Part shown: one piece after another, positions 17,437-26,181 of the stretch | How positions within the stretch are numbered: the stretch's first letter is position 1 | How the letters are laid out: the number at the start of each line of letters is the position of its first letter | Source: Azotobacter bryophylli | GTDB lineage: Bacteria > Pseudomonadota > Gammaproteobacteria > Pseudomonadales > Pseudomonadaceae | NCBI RefSeq assembly: GCF_042643485.1 | Contig: NZ_JBHRSJ010000012.1 | Location: 372,001-436,000, forward strand | DNA: 64,000 nucleotides | Direction of reading: 5' to 3' | The notes under the pieces: model-generated | Told to the model about the DNA's origin: nothing | What the model saw: only the letters and a program-made list of their open reading frames with translations | Database searches by the model: none | Translations under genes and position numbers: made by a program

Positions 17437-18456
17437 ATGACTCACCGGCCCGACACGACCGTCAACGATGCGCCCTTCCGCCCGGCCTGGTGGCTGCCCG
17501 GGGCGCACCTGCAGACGCTCTGGGGGCCGCTGTGTCGCCGGCCGCCGCCACTCGCACACCGCCGCGAGCGCCTGTGGCTGGCCGACGGCGACTTCCTCGA
17601 CCTCGACTGGCACGGCCCGGACGATCCCGCCGCACCGCAGGTACTGGTGCTGCACGGGCTGACCGGTTCGTCCCGCTCGCTCTACGTGCTCGGCCTGCAG
17701 CAGGCCCTGGCCGCGCGCGGCTGGACCAGCGTGGCGCTGAACTGGCGCGGCTGCTCGGGCGAACCGAACCGCCTGCCGCGGGCCTACCACTCCGGCTCCA
17801 GCGACGACCTCGCGGCGGTGATCGCCCACCTCGGCGCCAAGCGCCCCCTGGCGCCGCTCTACGCGGTCGGCTATTCCCTGGGCGGCAACGTGCTGCTCAA
17901 GCATCTCGGCGAGAGCGGCGCCGACTGCGGCCTGCAGGCGGCGGTGGCGGTATCCGTGCCGTTCCGCCTGGACCAGTGCGCCGACCGCATCGCCCTGGGC
18001 TTCTCGCGCCTCTACCAGGCGCACTTCATGCGCGAGATGTGCGCCTACGTGCAGGACAAGCGCCGCCTGTTCGCCGAGCAGGGCCATGCCGAACACCTCG
18101 CCGCCCTGGAGCGCCTCGGCCCCGTCCAGGGCCTGCGCACCTTCTGGGAGTTCGACGGGCGCGTCACCGCGCCGCTGCACGGCTTCCGCGACGCCCACGA
18201 CTACTACCGGCGAGCGTCCAGCTACTACTTTCTCGGCGCCATCCGCGTGCCGACCCTGATCATCCAGGCCGCCGACGATCCCTTCGTCTTTTCCCACGGC
18301 CTGCCGCAGTCCGACACGTTATCTACCCAGTGCAGCCTCGAGCTGCACGCCCAGGGCGGACACGTCGGCTTCATCGAAGGCCCTCCCGGCAAGCCGGAGT
18401 ATTACCTGGAGCGCCGTATTCCCGCCTGGCTGGAGGACCGGGCGCCGTTGCCATGA
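17437..18456 (+). CDS. YheT-type alpha/beta hydrolase
   Basis: A 339-residue hydrolase of the YheT/ABHD1-3 family. An N-terminal PAWWLPGAHLQTLWGPL signature is followed by the oxyanion VLHGLTGSS segment and the nucleophile elbow GYSLGGN. The acid residue is in AADDPF and the His in GGHVGF. The physiological substrate is unknown; lipid or ester hydrolysis is inferred from relatives. I start it at ATG 17437; GTG 17389 and ATG 17413 are in frame but add nonconserved residues. The preceding 138 bases show no other gene. Confidence 0.85.
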   Translation: MTHRPDTTVNDAPFRPAWWLPGAHLQTLWGPLCRRPPPLAHRRERLWLADGDFLDLDWHGPDDPAAPQVLVLHGLTGSSRSLYVLGLQQALAARGWTSVALNWRGCSGEPNRLPRAYHSGSSDDLAAVIAHLGAKRPLAPLYAVGYSLGGNVLLKHLGESGADCGLQAAVAVSVPFRLDQCADRIALGFSRLYQAHFMREMCAYVQDKRRLFAEQGHAEHLAALERLGPVQGLRTFWEFDGRVTAPLHGFRDAHDYYRRASSYYFLGAIRVPTLIIQAADDPFVFSHGLPQSDTLSTQCSLELHAQGGHVGFIEGPPGKPEYYLERRIPAWLEDRAPLP

Positions 18457-18516
18457 ATTTTCATTATGGAGATTTCGCCTTTCTCACCCTGTCCTATTTC
18501 GACAGGAGACAACATC

Positions 18517-19581
18517 ATGAAAATCGCGCAGATCGCTCCGCTTTACGAGACCATTCCGCCGCGTCTTTATGGCGGCACCGAGCGAGTCGTTTCCCACCTC
18601 ACCGAAGCCCTGGTGGAGATGGGCCATGACGTCACCCTGTTCGCCAGCGCCGATACGCAGACCCGCGCCCGCCTGCATCCGGGCCGCGAATGCGCCCTGC
18701 GGCTAGACCCCGCCCCGCTCAAATCGGATCTGGCCAGCCATCTCAGCCTGCTGGACGAGGTGCGGCGGCGGGCCGACGAGTTCGACATCCTGCATTTCCA
18801 CACCGACCTGCTGCACTTCCCCTTCTTCGAGGGCATCGCGCAGCGGACGCTGACCACCCTGCACGGCCGCCTAGACATGAAGGACCTGCCGGACGCCTAT
18901 CGGCGCTGGCCGCGCTTTCCGCTGGTGTCCATCTCCCGGAGCCAGCGCCAGCAGATGCCCGACGCCAACTGGTGCGGCACCGTGCACCACGGCCTGGATC
19001 TCTCCGCCTACCGCTTCCAGCCCCGGCCGCAGGGCGGTTACCTGGCGTTCCTCGGCCGCATCTCGCCGGAAAAACGCCCCGACCGCGCCATCGCCATCGC
19101 CACCCAGAGCGGCCTGCCGCTGAAGATCGCGGCCAAGGTGGATCAGTCCGACCGCAGCTATTTCGAGCGGGAAATCCGCCCGCTCCTGGACAATCCGCTG
19201 GTGGAGTTCATCGGCGAGATCGGCGATGCCGACAAGTCCGAGTTCCTCGGCAACGCCCTGGCCCTGCTGTTCCCCATCGACTGGCCGGAGCCGTTCGGGC
19301 TGGTGATGATCGAGGCCATGGCCTGCGGCACGCCGACCATCGCCTGGCCCTGCGGCTCGGTGCCGGAAGTGCTGGAAGACGGACTCACCGGCTTCATCGT
19401 GAAAAGCGTGCCCCAGGCCCGGGCGGCCATCGCCCGCCTGTCCCGGCTGGACCGCCGGCAGGTGCGCCGCCGCTTCGAGCAGCGCTTCTCCGCCGAAGCC
19501 ATGGCCGGGCACTACCTGGAACTCTACTGGCAACTGCTGGGCAAGCCGGCGCAGGCGGCCCTGCGGAAGAAGATGGCGTGA
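18517..19581 (+). CDS. Glycosyltransferase family 4 protein
   Basis: A 354-residue GT-B fold retaining glycosyltransferase. The N-terminal acceptor domain begins MKIAQIAPLYETIPP with the RLYGGTERVV glycine loop, and the C-terminal donor domain carries FLGRISPEKRPD and the EX7E-type motif in EPFGLVMIEAMACGTP. I chose ATG 18517 because an AGGAG-containing ribosome-binding site precedes it; an in-frame ATG at 18466 lacks one. The donor and acceptor are unknown. The stop overlaps the start of the debranching-type gene, so the two are likely one functional unit. Confidence 0.87.
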   Translation: MKIAQIAPLYETIPPRLYGGTERVVSHLTEALVEMGHDVTLFASADTQTRARLHPGRECALRLDPAPLKSDLASHLSLLDEVRRRADEFDILHFHTDLLHFPFFEGIAQRTLTTLHGRLDMKDLPDAYRRWPRFPLVSISRSQRQQMPDANWCGTVHHGLDLSAYRFQPRPQGGYLAFLGRISPEKRPDRAIAIATQSGLPLKIAAKVDQSDRSYFEREIRPLLDNPLVEFIGEIGDADKSEFLGNALALLFPIDWPEPFGLVMIEAMACGTPTIAWPCGSVPEVLEDGLTGFIVKSVPQARAAIARLSRLDRRQVRRRFEQRFSAEAMAGHYLELYWQLLGKPAQAALRKKMA

Positions 19582-21716
19582 GCAGCATGAACGGATCATT
19601 GCAACCCGAGCCCGAGTGCAATCCGCAGCACCTGTTCGTCCTCAAGGAGGGCGATATCTTCATGGTGGCCGACGCCTGGGGCGACCTCGGCGGCAACGGC
19701 GACGGCCTGTTCTGCGAGGATACCCGGACCCTCTCCACCTTCCGCCTGAACCTGGGGGGCCACCGTCCGTCGCTGCTGTCCGCCGGGGTCAGCCAGGACA
19801 ACCTGTACTTCACCGCGCACATGACCAACCGGCCGCTGCCGCCGCTGGGCGAGCAGTCGATGCCGGAGGGTGTGATCCACGTCGAGCGCAAGCGCTTCCT
19901 CTGGCAGGGCCGGGTCTTCGAACGCCTGCGCCTGGACAACTACAGCGACCGCCCGGCCCAGCTGTTCCTCGCCCTGGAGTTCGCCGCCGATTTCCGCGAC
20001 ATGTTCGAGGTCCGCGGCCAGCGCCGTGCGCAGCGGGGCCAGCAGCAGGAGGCGCAGGTGCAGGTGCAGTGCGTGACGCTGCGCTACCTGGGCCTGGACC
20101 GGCGCCTGCGCAGCTCGGCTCTGTCCTTCTCCAGCAAGCCCGCGCACCTGAGCGCCGCGGAGGCGGACTTCCGGGTGATGCTGGAAGCGCGCCAGCACTG
20201 GGAGCTGTACCTGGAGATCGGACCGTCGCCGGCCATTCCCGGCTGCGAACGCTTCCGCCACGCGGCGGCCCAGGCGCGCCGCAGCATGCGCCAGCGCCAG
20301 CGCCGCGGTGCCCACCTGAAGGCCTCCGGGCGCCTGTTCCAGGGCTGGCTGGAGAAGTCCCGGGCCGACCTGGCGCTGCTCACCACCGAGCTGCCCACCG
20401 GGCCCTACCCCTACGCCGGCATCCCCTGGTTCTCCACGCCCTTCGGCCGCGACGCCATCATCACCGCGCTGCAGACCCTCTGGATCGACCCGCAGCTGGC
20501 GCGCGGCGTGCTCGCCTACCTGGCCCAGCACCAGGCCCGGGAGATTTCCGGCTTCCGCGACGCCGAGCCGGGCAAGATCATGCACGAGACGCGCAAGGGC
20601 GAGATGTCGGCGCTGAACGAGATCCCCTTCGGCCGCTATTACGGCGGGGTCGACACCACGCCGCTGTTCGTGATGCTGGCCGGCGCCTATGCCCGGCGCA
20701 GCGCCGACATGGCCTTCATCGCGGAAATCTGGCCGGCCCTGGTGGCGGCGACCCGCTGGATCGAGAACCAGATCGCGAAGAACGCCGGGGGCTTTCTCGC
20801 CTACGCCCGGGCCGAGGCCAGCGGCCTGCTCAACCAGGGCTGGAAGGACAGCCACGACTCGGTGTTCCACGCCGGCGGCGACGACCCCGAGCCGCCCATC
20901 GCCATCATCGAAGTGCAGGGCTACGCCTACCGCGCCTACCTGAGCATGGCCGAGCTGGCCGAATGGCGCGGCGAGATGGATGCCGCCGGGCACTGGCGGC
21001 AGTGCGCGGGGCAGCTGCGCGAGGCGGTGGAAGGGCGCTTCTGGCTCAACGACCGGCAGTTCTACGCCCTGGCCATGGACGGCCGCGACCGGCCCTGCCA
21101 GGTGCGCGCCTCCAACGTCGGCCACCTGCTCTACTGCGGCCTGCCGGAGCTGCGCCGCGGCCAGGCGGTGGCCCAGCAGCTGCAGTCGCGGGCGTTCAAC
21201 TGCGGCTGGGGCATCCGCACCCTGCCGACCGAGACCGTGCGCTTCAACCCCATGTCTTATCACAACGGCTCGGTCTGGCCGCACGATGTCGCCCTCTGCG
21301 CCGCCGGCGTGGCCCGCTACGGCGAGCGCGACGGGGTGGTACGCCTGCTGCAGGGCTTGTTCGAGGCCGCTTCGCGCTTCGGCATGCGCCTACCGGAGCT
21401 GTTCTGCGGCTTCGAGCGGATTCCGGGCGAGGCGCCGATCGCCTATCCGGTCGCCTGCCTGCCCCAGGCCTGGGCCGCCGGCTCGGTGTTCATGCTGCTG
21501 CAGGCCTGTCTGGGGGTCAGCCTGAACGGGCAGCGGCAGTCCATCCTGATCGACCAGCCGCGCCTGCCGATGGGCATCGACCACCTGCAGATCAACCGCC
21601 TGCACCTCGGCGAGCAGATCCTGAACCTGGAGTTCCACCGGATCGGCGGGCGCGTGGCGGCCTTCATCGGCGACCAGCACGGCCCGGCCCCGGTGGACGT
21701 CCAGCTGCACCTGTAG
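19578..21716 (+). CDS. Amylo-alpha-1,6-glucosidase / glycogen debranching enzyme family
   Basis: A 712-residue protein. The N-terminal beta domain (about 10-240) is of the glycogen-debranching N-terminal type. The (alpha/alpha)6-barrel (about 270-690) contains GIPWFSTPFGRDAIIT, GLLNQGWKDSHDS and NGSVWPHDVALCA, blocks that carry the proposed acidic catalytic residues. It probably cleaves alpha-1,6 or related alpha-glucosyl linkages in the cytoplasm. The GTG at 19578 overlaps the glycosyltransferase stop and has a GGAAGAAG upstream; ATG 19587 is the alternative. A longer open frame upstream is a shadow of the glycosyltransferase gene. Confidence 0.85.
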   Translation: MSSMNGSLQPEPECNPQHLFVLKEGDIFMVADAWGDLGGNGDGLFCEDTRTLSTFRLNLGGHRPSLLSAGVSQDNLYFTAHMTNRPLPPLGEQSMPEGVIHVERKRFLWQGRVFERLRLDNYSDRPAQLFLALEFAADFRDMFEVRGQRRAQRGQQQEAQVQVQCVTLRYLGLDRRLRSSALSFSSKPAHLSAAEADFRVMLEARQHWELYLEIGPSPAIPGCERFRHAAAQARRSMRQRQRRGAHLKASGRLFQGWLEKSRADLALLTTELPTGPYPYAGIPWFSTPFGRDAIITALQTLWIDPQLARGVLAYLAQHQAREISGFRDAEPGKIMHETRKGEMSALNEIPFGRYYGGVDTTPLFVMLAGAYARRSADMAFIAEIWPALVAATRWIENQIAKNAGGFLAYARAEASGLLNQGWKDSHDSVFHAGGDDPEPPIAIIEVQGYAYRAYLSMAELAEWRGEMDAAGHWRQCAGQLREAVEGRFWLNDRQFYALAMDGRDRPCQVRASNVGHLLYCGLPELRRGQAVAQQLQSRAFNCGWGIRTLPTETVRFNPMSYHNGSVWPHDVALCAAGVARYGERDGVVRLLQGLFEAASRFGMRLPELFCGFERIPGEAPIAYPVACLPQAWAAGSVFMLLQACLGVSLNGQRQSILIDQPRLPMGIDHLQINRLHLGEQILNLEFHRIGGRVAAFIGDQHGPAPVDVQLHL

Positions 21717-21815
21717 CCGCCCCGCGGCGGACCGCCGGCCCGAGCCGAACTTGGCCCGGTGCGGGCGGCTGCGTTACCATCCGGGCACTCCGACAAATCC
21801 GCCAAGGACGCCGTG

Positions 21816-22295
21816 ATGAACCGCGTAATCTACCCGGGAACATTCGACCCCATTACCAAAGGACATGGTGATCTGGTCGAGCGCGCCGCCAGGCTGTTCG
21901 ACCACGTCATCATCGCCGTGGCCGCCAGCCCGAAGAAGAATCCCCTGTTCTCGCTCGAACAACGCGTCGAGCTGGCCCGGGAGGTCACCCGGCACCTGCC
22001 CAACGTCGAGGTGATGGGCTTTTCCACCCTGCTCGCCCATTTCGCCAAGGACCAGAAGGCCAACGTGCTGCTGCGCGGCCTGCGCGCGGTGTCCGACTTC
22101 GAATACGAGTTCCAGCTGGCCAACATGAACCGCCAACTGATCCCGGAGGTGGAGAGCCTGTTCCTCACGCCGTCGGAAAAGTACTCCTACATCTCGTCCA
22201 CGCTGGTACGGGAAATCGCCGCCCTGGGCGGCCACATCGAGCAGTTCGTCCATCCGGTGGTGGCCCAGGCCCTGCACGAACGGTTCCAGAACTGA
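21816..22295 (+). CDS. coaD: Phosphopantetheine adenylyltransferase CoaD
   Basis: A 159-residue enzyme adding AMP to 4'-phosphopantetheine in coenzyme A synthesis. The nucleotidyltransferase motif YPGTFDPITKGH is at residues 5-16, and the ISSTLVREIA motif near 128-137. Length and sequence fit the family end to end. I start it at ATG 21816, since the upstream in-frame start (21759) adds nonconserved residues. Confidence 0.97.
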   Translation: MNRVIYPGTFDPITKGHGDLVERAARLFDHVIIAVAASPKKNPLFSLEQRVELAREVTRHLPNVEVMGFSTLLAHFAKDQKANVLLRGLRAVSDFEYEFQLANMNRQLIPEVESLFLTPSEKYSYISSTLVREIAALGGHIEQFVHPVVAQALHERFQN

Positions 22296-22408
22296 CCGGC
22301 CGACTCGCCAGGCGTGCACTCCGCACGCCGATGCGGCACAATTCGCGCCTTCGTTGTTGTCCCGTTGTCCCAGTGTCATGGCCTGCGCCATGACAGGAGT
22401 CTGCTTCA

Positions 22409-22660
22409 ATGTCGCTAAAGATTACCGACGATTGCATCAACTGCGACGTCTGCGAACCCGAGTGCCCGAACGGCGCCATCTCCCAGGGCGAGGAGATCTA
22501 CGTGATCGACCCCAACCTGTGCACACAGTGCGTCGGCCACTACGACGAGCCGCAATGCCAGCAGGTCTGCCCGGTGGACTGCATCCCGCTCGACGAGAAC
22601 AACGTGGAAAGCCGTGACGAGCTGATGCAGAAGTACCTGCGCATCACCGGCAAGGCCTGA
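22409..22660 (+). CDS. YfhL-type 2[4Fe-4S] ferredoxin
   Basis: An 83-residue ferredoxin. The first cluster motif is Cys9, Cys12, Cys15 and Cys19-Pro. The second, with the eight-residue insertion typical of this type, is Cys38, Cys41, Cys50 and Cys54-Pro. It is a soluble electron carrier, and the partner cannot be deduced. An AGGAG ribosome-binding site precedes ATG 22409. It follows coaD by 113 bases, the same order as in other pseudomonads as I recall. A strong hairpin 50-84 bases past its stop may be its terminator. Confidence 0.92.
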   Translation: MSLKITDDCINCDVCEPECPNGAISQGEEIYVIDPNLCTQCVGHYDEPQCQQVCPVDCIPLDENNVESRDELMQKYLRITGKA

Positions 22661-22663
22661 TCC

Positions 22664-24403
22664 GTGCCTGGCGAAGGATCGCCCGGGAAATCTCGAAGCC
22701 GCTCACCGAACAGAACCAGGCAGGTCTTCACCTGCCTGGTTCTGTTCGTCCTGATTTCGGCGGCCTGGGCGCAGTCCCCCGGCAAGGCCGCCATCGCCAC
22801 CGCCCATCCGCAGGCCAGCGAGGCCGGGCGGGATATCCTCGCCCAGGGCGGCAACGCCTTCGACGCCGCCGTGGCGATCGGCGCCGCCCTGGCGGTGGTG
22901 GAGCCCTACGGCTCTGGGCTCGGCGGCGGCGGTTTCTTCCTGCTGCGCCAGAGCAACGGTGAATCGCCCGCCCGCTACCGCTTCCTCGACGCCCGCGAAC
23001 GCGCGCCCCTGGCCGCCCATGCCGATCTCTACCGGCGTGGCGGCAGGGTCGAACGCGCGCTGTCCCTGGACGGCGCCCTCGCCGCGGCGATCCCCGGGCT
23101 GCCCGCGGCCCTGGTCGAGCTGGCCGAGCGCTACGGCCGCCTGCCGCTGCAAAGCAGTCTGGCGCCGGCCATCCGGCTGGCCAGGCAGGGGTTCGCCGTC
23201 GACCGCATCTACCGCCAGCGGGCGGCGTTCCGCCTGGGCGCCCTGCGCGACGATCCGGAAAGCGCCCGGCTGTTCCTCGTCGACGGCGAGATTCCCGCCG
23301 AAGGCCATCGGCTGCGCCAGCCGGAACTGGCCGACACCCTGCAGCGCCTCGCCGACGAGGGCCGCGACGGCTTCTACGCCGGCGCCAACGCCGCACGCCT
23401 AGTCGCCGGGGTCAGGGCCGCCGGCGGCGTCTGGAGCCGGGAAGACCTGGCGCGCTACCGGGTCGTGGATCGCGAGCCGCTGCGCTTTCGCCTCGCCCAC
23501 CAGCGCGAGCTGATCGGCGCGCCGCCCCCCTCCGCCGGCGGCGTCGCCCTGGCGCAGAGCCTGGGCATGCTGGAGCACCTGCCCTGGCGCAACGCCGACC
23601 GCGTGCAGCGCAGCCACTACGTGGTGGAGGTGTTGCGCCGGGCCTATCGCGACCGCGCCCTGCTCGGCGATCCGGACTTCGTCGCCAATCCCGTGGAGCG
23701 CCTGCTCGCCCCCGACTACCTGCGCCGGCTGGCCGCCGGCATCGACCGCGAGCGAGCCACTCCGAGCGTGCCGGCACGTGGCTGGCGCGAGGGCGACCAC
23801 ACCACTCACTTTGCGGTCATGGACGCCGCGGGCAACGCGGTGGCCGCCACCCTGTCGATCAACCTGCCGTTCGGCGCGGCCTTCAGCGTGCCGGGCAGCG
23901 GTGTGCTGCTCAACGACGAGATGGACGACTTCGCCGCCGACCTGCAGGGCAGCAACGCCTATGGCCTGTCCGGCAGCCCGGCCAACGCCATCGCCGCCGG
24001 CAAACGCCCGCTGTCGAGCATGAGCCCGACCTTCATCGAAAGCCCCGACGAACTGGCGTCCTTCGGCACCCCCGGCGGCAGCCGCATTCCCAGCATGGTG
24101 CTGCTGGCGGTTCTGGAATATCTCGACGGCCGGCCGATCGCCCGCTGGCCGGCCGCTCCGCGCTTCCACCACCAGTTCCTGCCGGACGTCGTCCAGTACG
24201 AGCCGAATGCCTTCACTCCGGAGGAGATCGACCAGCTGCGGCAACGCGGCCATCGGCTCAAGGCGCTGGATGCCGCCTACGGCAACCAGCAGGTGCTGCG
24301 CTGGGACAAGCGCAGCGGTGAGGTCGAGGCGGCCAGCGATCCGCGCGGCATCGGCACGGCGCCCGTCTTTCCGGTCGAAGACGCGGAGCGCTCCGGACGC
24401 TAG
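22664..24403 (+). CDS. ggt: Gamma-glutamyltransferase (glutathione hydrolase)
   Basis: A 579-residue periplasmic Ntn hydrolase precursor. An N-terminal signal peptide (hydrophobic about 22-34, AWA cleavage region) precedes the large subunit. The autoprocessing and nucleophile threonine is Thr380 in DHTTHFAV, and LNDEMDDF and GKRPLSSMSPT line the active site. It cleaves gamma-glutamyl bonds, mainly of glutathione. The only in-frame start before the signal peptide is GTG 22664, three bases after the ferredoxin stop. A perfect 15-bp hairpin lies within the signal-peptide codons. Confidence 0.9.
   Translation: MPGEGSPGKSRSRSPNRTRQVFTCLVLFVLISAAWAQSPGKAAIATAHPQASEAGRDILAQGGNAFDAAVAIGAALAVVEPYGSGLGGGGFFLLRQSNGESPARYRFLDARERAPLAAHADLYRRGGRVERALSLDGALAAAIPGLPAALVELAERYGRLPLQSSLAPAIRLARQGFAVDRIYRQRAAFRLGALRDDPESARLFLVDGEIPAEGHRLRQPELADTLQRLADEGRDGFYAGANAARLVAGVRAAGGVWSREDLARYRVVDREPLRFRLAHQRELIGAPPPSAGGVALAQSLGMLEHLPWRNADRVQRSHYVVEVLRRAYRDRALLGDPDFVANPVERLLAPDYLRRLAAGIDRERATPSVPARGWREGDHTTHFAVMDAAGNAVAATLSINLPFGAAFSVPGSGVLLNDEMDDFAADLQGSNAYGLSGSPANAIAAGKRPLSSMSPTFIESPDELASFGTPGGSRIPSMVLLAVLEYLDGRPIARWPAAPRFHHQFLPDVVQYEPNAFTPEEIDQLRQRGHRLKALDAAYGNQQVLRWDKRSGEVEAASDPRGIGTAPVFPVEDAERSGR
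22711..22744 (+). terminator. Perfect 15-bp hairpin, possible ferredoxin terminator inside the ggt signal-peptide codons
   Basis: Bases 22711-22725 pair perfectly with 22730-22744 around a CTTC tetraloop, followed by a modest T-rich stretch (TTCGTCCTGATTT). It looks like an intrinsic terminator of the ferredoxin gene but lies within the ggt reading frame, so it may act as an attenuator. Confidence 0.55.
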
Positions 24404-24536
24404 CCCCACCGCCGGCGGAGTGAGGCGCGAGACTTGCATAGCCTCTCGAAAGCCACTCTCAAAAGGGGGTTATTTCGACCATGAGCCTGCATCCGCTTTC
24501 CTCTGTGCGCTCGACCGACCAGCGGCAGGAGCGCCC

Positions 24537-25907
24537 GTGCCGATGAAGCACTTCCTCGACTGGTCCGCCTACCGCAACGCCGGCATGGGCGACGCCTACG
24601 CGGACATTCCCAAACAGGGCGGCGACTTCGCCAAGGCGGTGGCGGTCTGTATCAACAGCCGCCAGTGCGAGGCGCAGGGCAAACAAGTGATGTGCCCGAG
24701 CTTTCGCGTCAGCGGCAACGAGAACCTGTCCACGGGCGGGCGAGTTCGGCTGCTCAAGGCCGCCCTGAACAGCGAACTGGCCGAGCAGGCCCTGGCCGAC
24801 CCGCTGCTGGCCGAAGCCATGGCCCTGTGCGTGTCCTGCAAGGGCTGCAAGCGCGAGTGCGAGGCGAACGTCGACATGCCGCTGATCAAGACCGAGTTCC
24901 TGGCCCAACGGGCCAGCCGCGAGGGTCTGAGCCTACGCAGCCGGCTGTTCGGCCACACGCCGCGCTGGCTGCATCGCGCCCCCTGGCTGAAGACGCTGGT
25001 GCGCTGGCGCAACCGCCACCCGTTGCTGGCCCGCCTGTCCGCACGGATATTCGGCCTGAGCGCCGAGCGGCCGCTGCCGGAACCGGCGGCGCGCCCGTTC
25101 GCCGCGCCCGCCGCCCTTCCCCGGACGGACCCGGAGCGGGACGAGCAGCTGCCTGAGGTCGTGCTGCTGGTCGACACCTTCACCCGCCATTTCGAGCCGG
25201 GCATCGCCGAGGCGGCCATCGACGTGCTGCGGGCCGGCGGCTACCGGGTGCTGGTCGCCGAGCCCGAGGCCGGCGGTGCCGAGCCGACGAGGCCCCTGTG
25301 CTGCGGCCGGACCTATCTGGCCCAGGGCATGGTGGCCGAGGCCCGCGCCGAGGCGCAGCGTCTGGTGCGCGCCCTGCTGCCGCACGTGCAGGCCGGGCGC
25401 ACGATCGTCGGGCTGGAAGCCTCCTGCGTGCTGGGCCTGCGGGACGATGCGCAGGCGCTGGGGCTGGGCGAGGACGTGGCGACCGTGGGCCGGCACACGC
25501 TGCTGTTCGAGGAATTCCTCGCCCGGGAATCCACGGCCAAGCGCCTGGATCTGCCATTGCAGGCCCTGCGGGGAACCGAGACCCTGGTGCACGGCCACTG
25601 CCACCAGAAGGCGGTGGGCGCCATGAAAGCCATGCGCCGGGTGCTCAAGCTGATTCCCGAGCACGATTTCTCCCTCATCGAATCCAGCTGCTGCGGCATG
25701 GCCGGCACCTTCGGCATCGAGCGGGAACATGCCGGGCTGGCCAGCGCCATGGCGGAACAGGCCCTGATGCCGGCGCTGCGCGAGAACCCGGAAGCCCGGG
25801 TGATCGCCAACGGCTTCTCCTGCCGCCAGCAGATGCGCGGTCACGGCGACGCCCGGCCCAAGCACCTGGCCGAACTGCTGCGCGAGGCGCTGGCGCAGCG
25901 ACACTGA
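24537..25907 (+). CDS. Fe-S / CCG-domain oxidoreductase subunit (GlcF/YdiJ C-terminal type)
   Basis: A 456-residue protein. An N-terminal cysteine region (CINSRQC, then MCPS) is followed by a classical CxxCxxCxxxC motif (CVSCKGCKREC) for 4Fe-4S binding. Two CCG domains come next, with PLCCGRTY, HGHCHQK and SSCCGMAG. This is the electron-transfer half of FAD-linked 2-hydroxyacid dehydrogenases such as YdiJ. In relatives I know, it is often fused to an FAD domain, which is absent here. GTG 24537 has AGGAG five bases upstream; ATG 24543 is also possible. The substrate is unknown. Confidence 0.8.
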   Translation: MPMKHFLDWSAYRNAGMGDAYADIPKQGGDFAKAVAVCINSRQCEAQGKQVMCPSFRVSGNENLSTGGRVRLLKAALNSELAEQALADPLLAEAMALCVSCKGCKRECEANVDMPLIKTEFLAQRASREGLSLRSRLFGHTPRWLHRAPWLKTLVRWRNRHPLLARLSARIFGLSAERPLPEPAARPFAAPAALPRTDPERDEQLPEVVLLVDTFTRHFEPGIAEAAIDVLRAGGYRVLVAEPEAGGAEPTRPLCCGRTYLAQGMVAEARAEAQRLVRALLPHVQAGRTIVGLEASCVLGLRDDAQALGLGEDVATVGRHTLLFEEFLARESTAKRLDLPLQALRGTETLVHGHCHQKAVGAMKAMRRVLKLIPEHDFSLIESSCCGMAGTFGIEREHAGLASAMAEQALMPALRENPEARVIANGFSCRQQMRGHGDARPKHLAELLREALAQRH

Positions 25908-26181
25908 GCCGTGACAGGTGCCGCCCGCGCCCCGGACATGACCGATGGCGGTTTTCCGACAAAGGCCACAGGGATTCGTGGCCTCCCGACATCGCCTGGG
26001 CGGAAACCCGACCAGCCATACGTCCCTCCCGGCCGCTGCCGAGGGCACGCTGCCGGAGACCAACGAGCACGAGAAAAGCGGGAAAGGGGAACCGGGGATC
26101 TGGCGGGAGGGAGAAACGCTTCACCGGGTTCGGCGGAAGGGTAGCCAGGCCGGACGGCCCGCTACCGATCGATCCATCGAG
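25908..26181. other. Noncoding stretch between the Fe-S protein and the small exported protein
   Basis: A 274-base convergent intergenic region. The only structure I see is a 7-bp stem-loop with an 8-base loop at 25963-25984, without a T run; it could be a weak terminator of the Fe-S gene. No convincing gene. Confidence 0.5.

Noticed and set aside
15238..18297. A 1019-codon open frame on the minus strand across the M16, rsmD and hydrolase genes
   Set aside because: Low-complexity, Gln/Gly/Ala/Val-rich translation with no domain, exactly antisense to well-recognised genes; expected in GC-rich DNA where stop codons are rare in the antisense frames.
18690..19577. N-terminal extension of the debranching-type protein by about 296 residues
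   Set aside because: The extension is out-of-frame glycosyltransferase coding sequence with Arg/Pro/Gly-rich nonsense; the real start is near 19578-19587.
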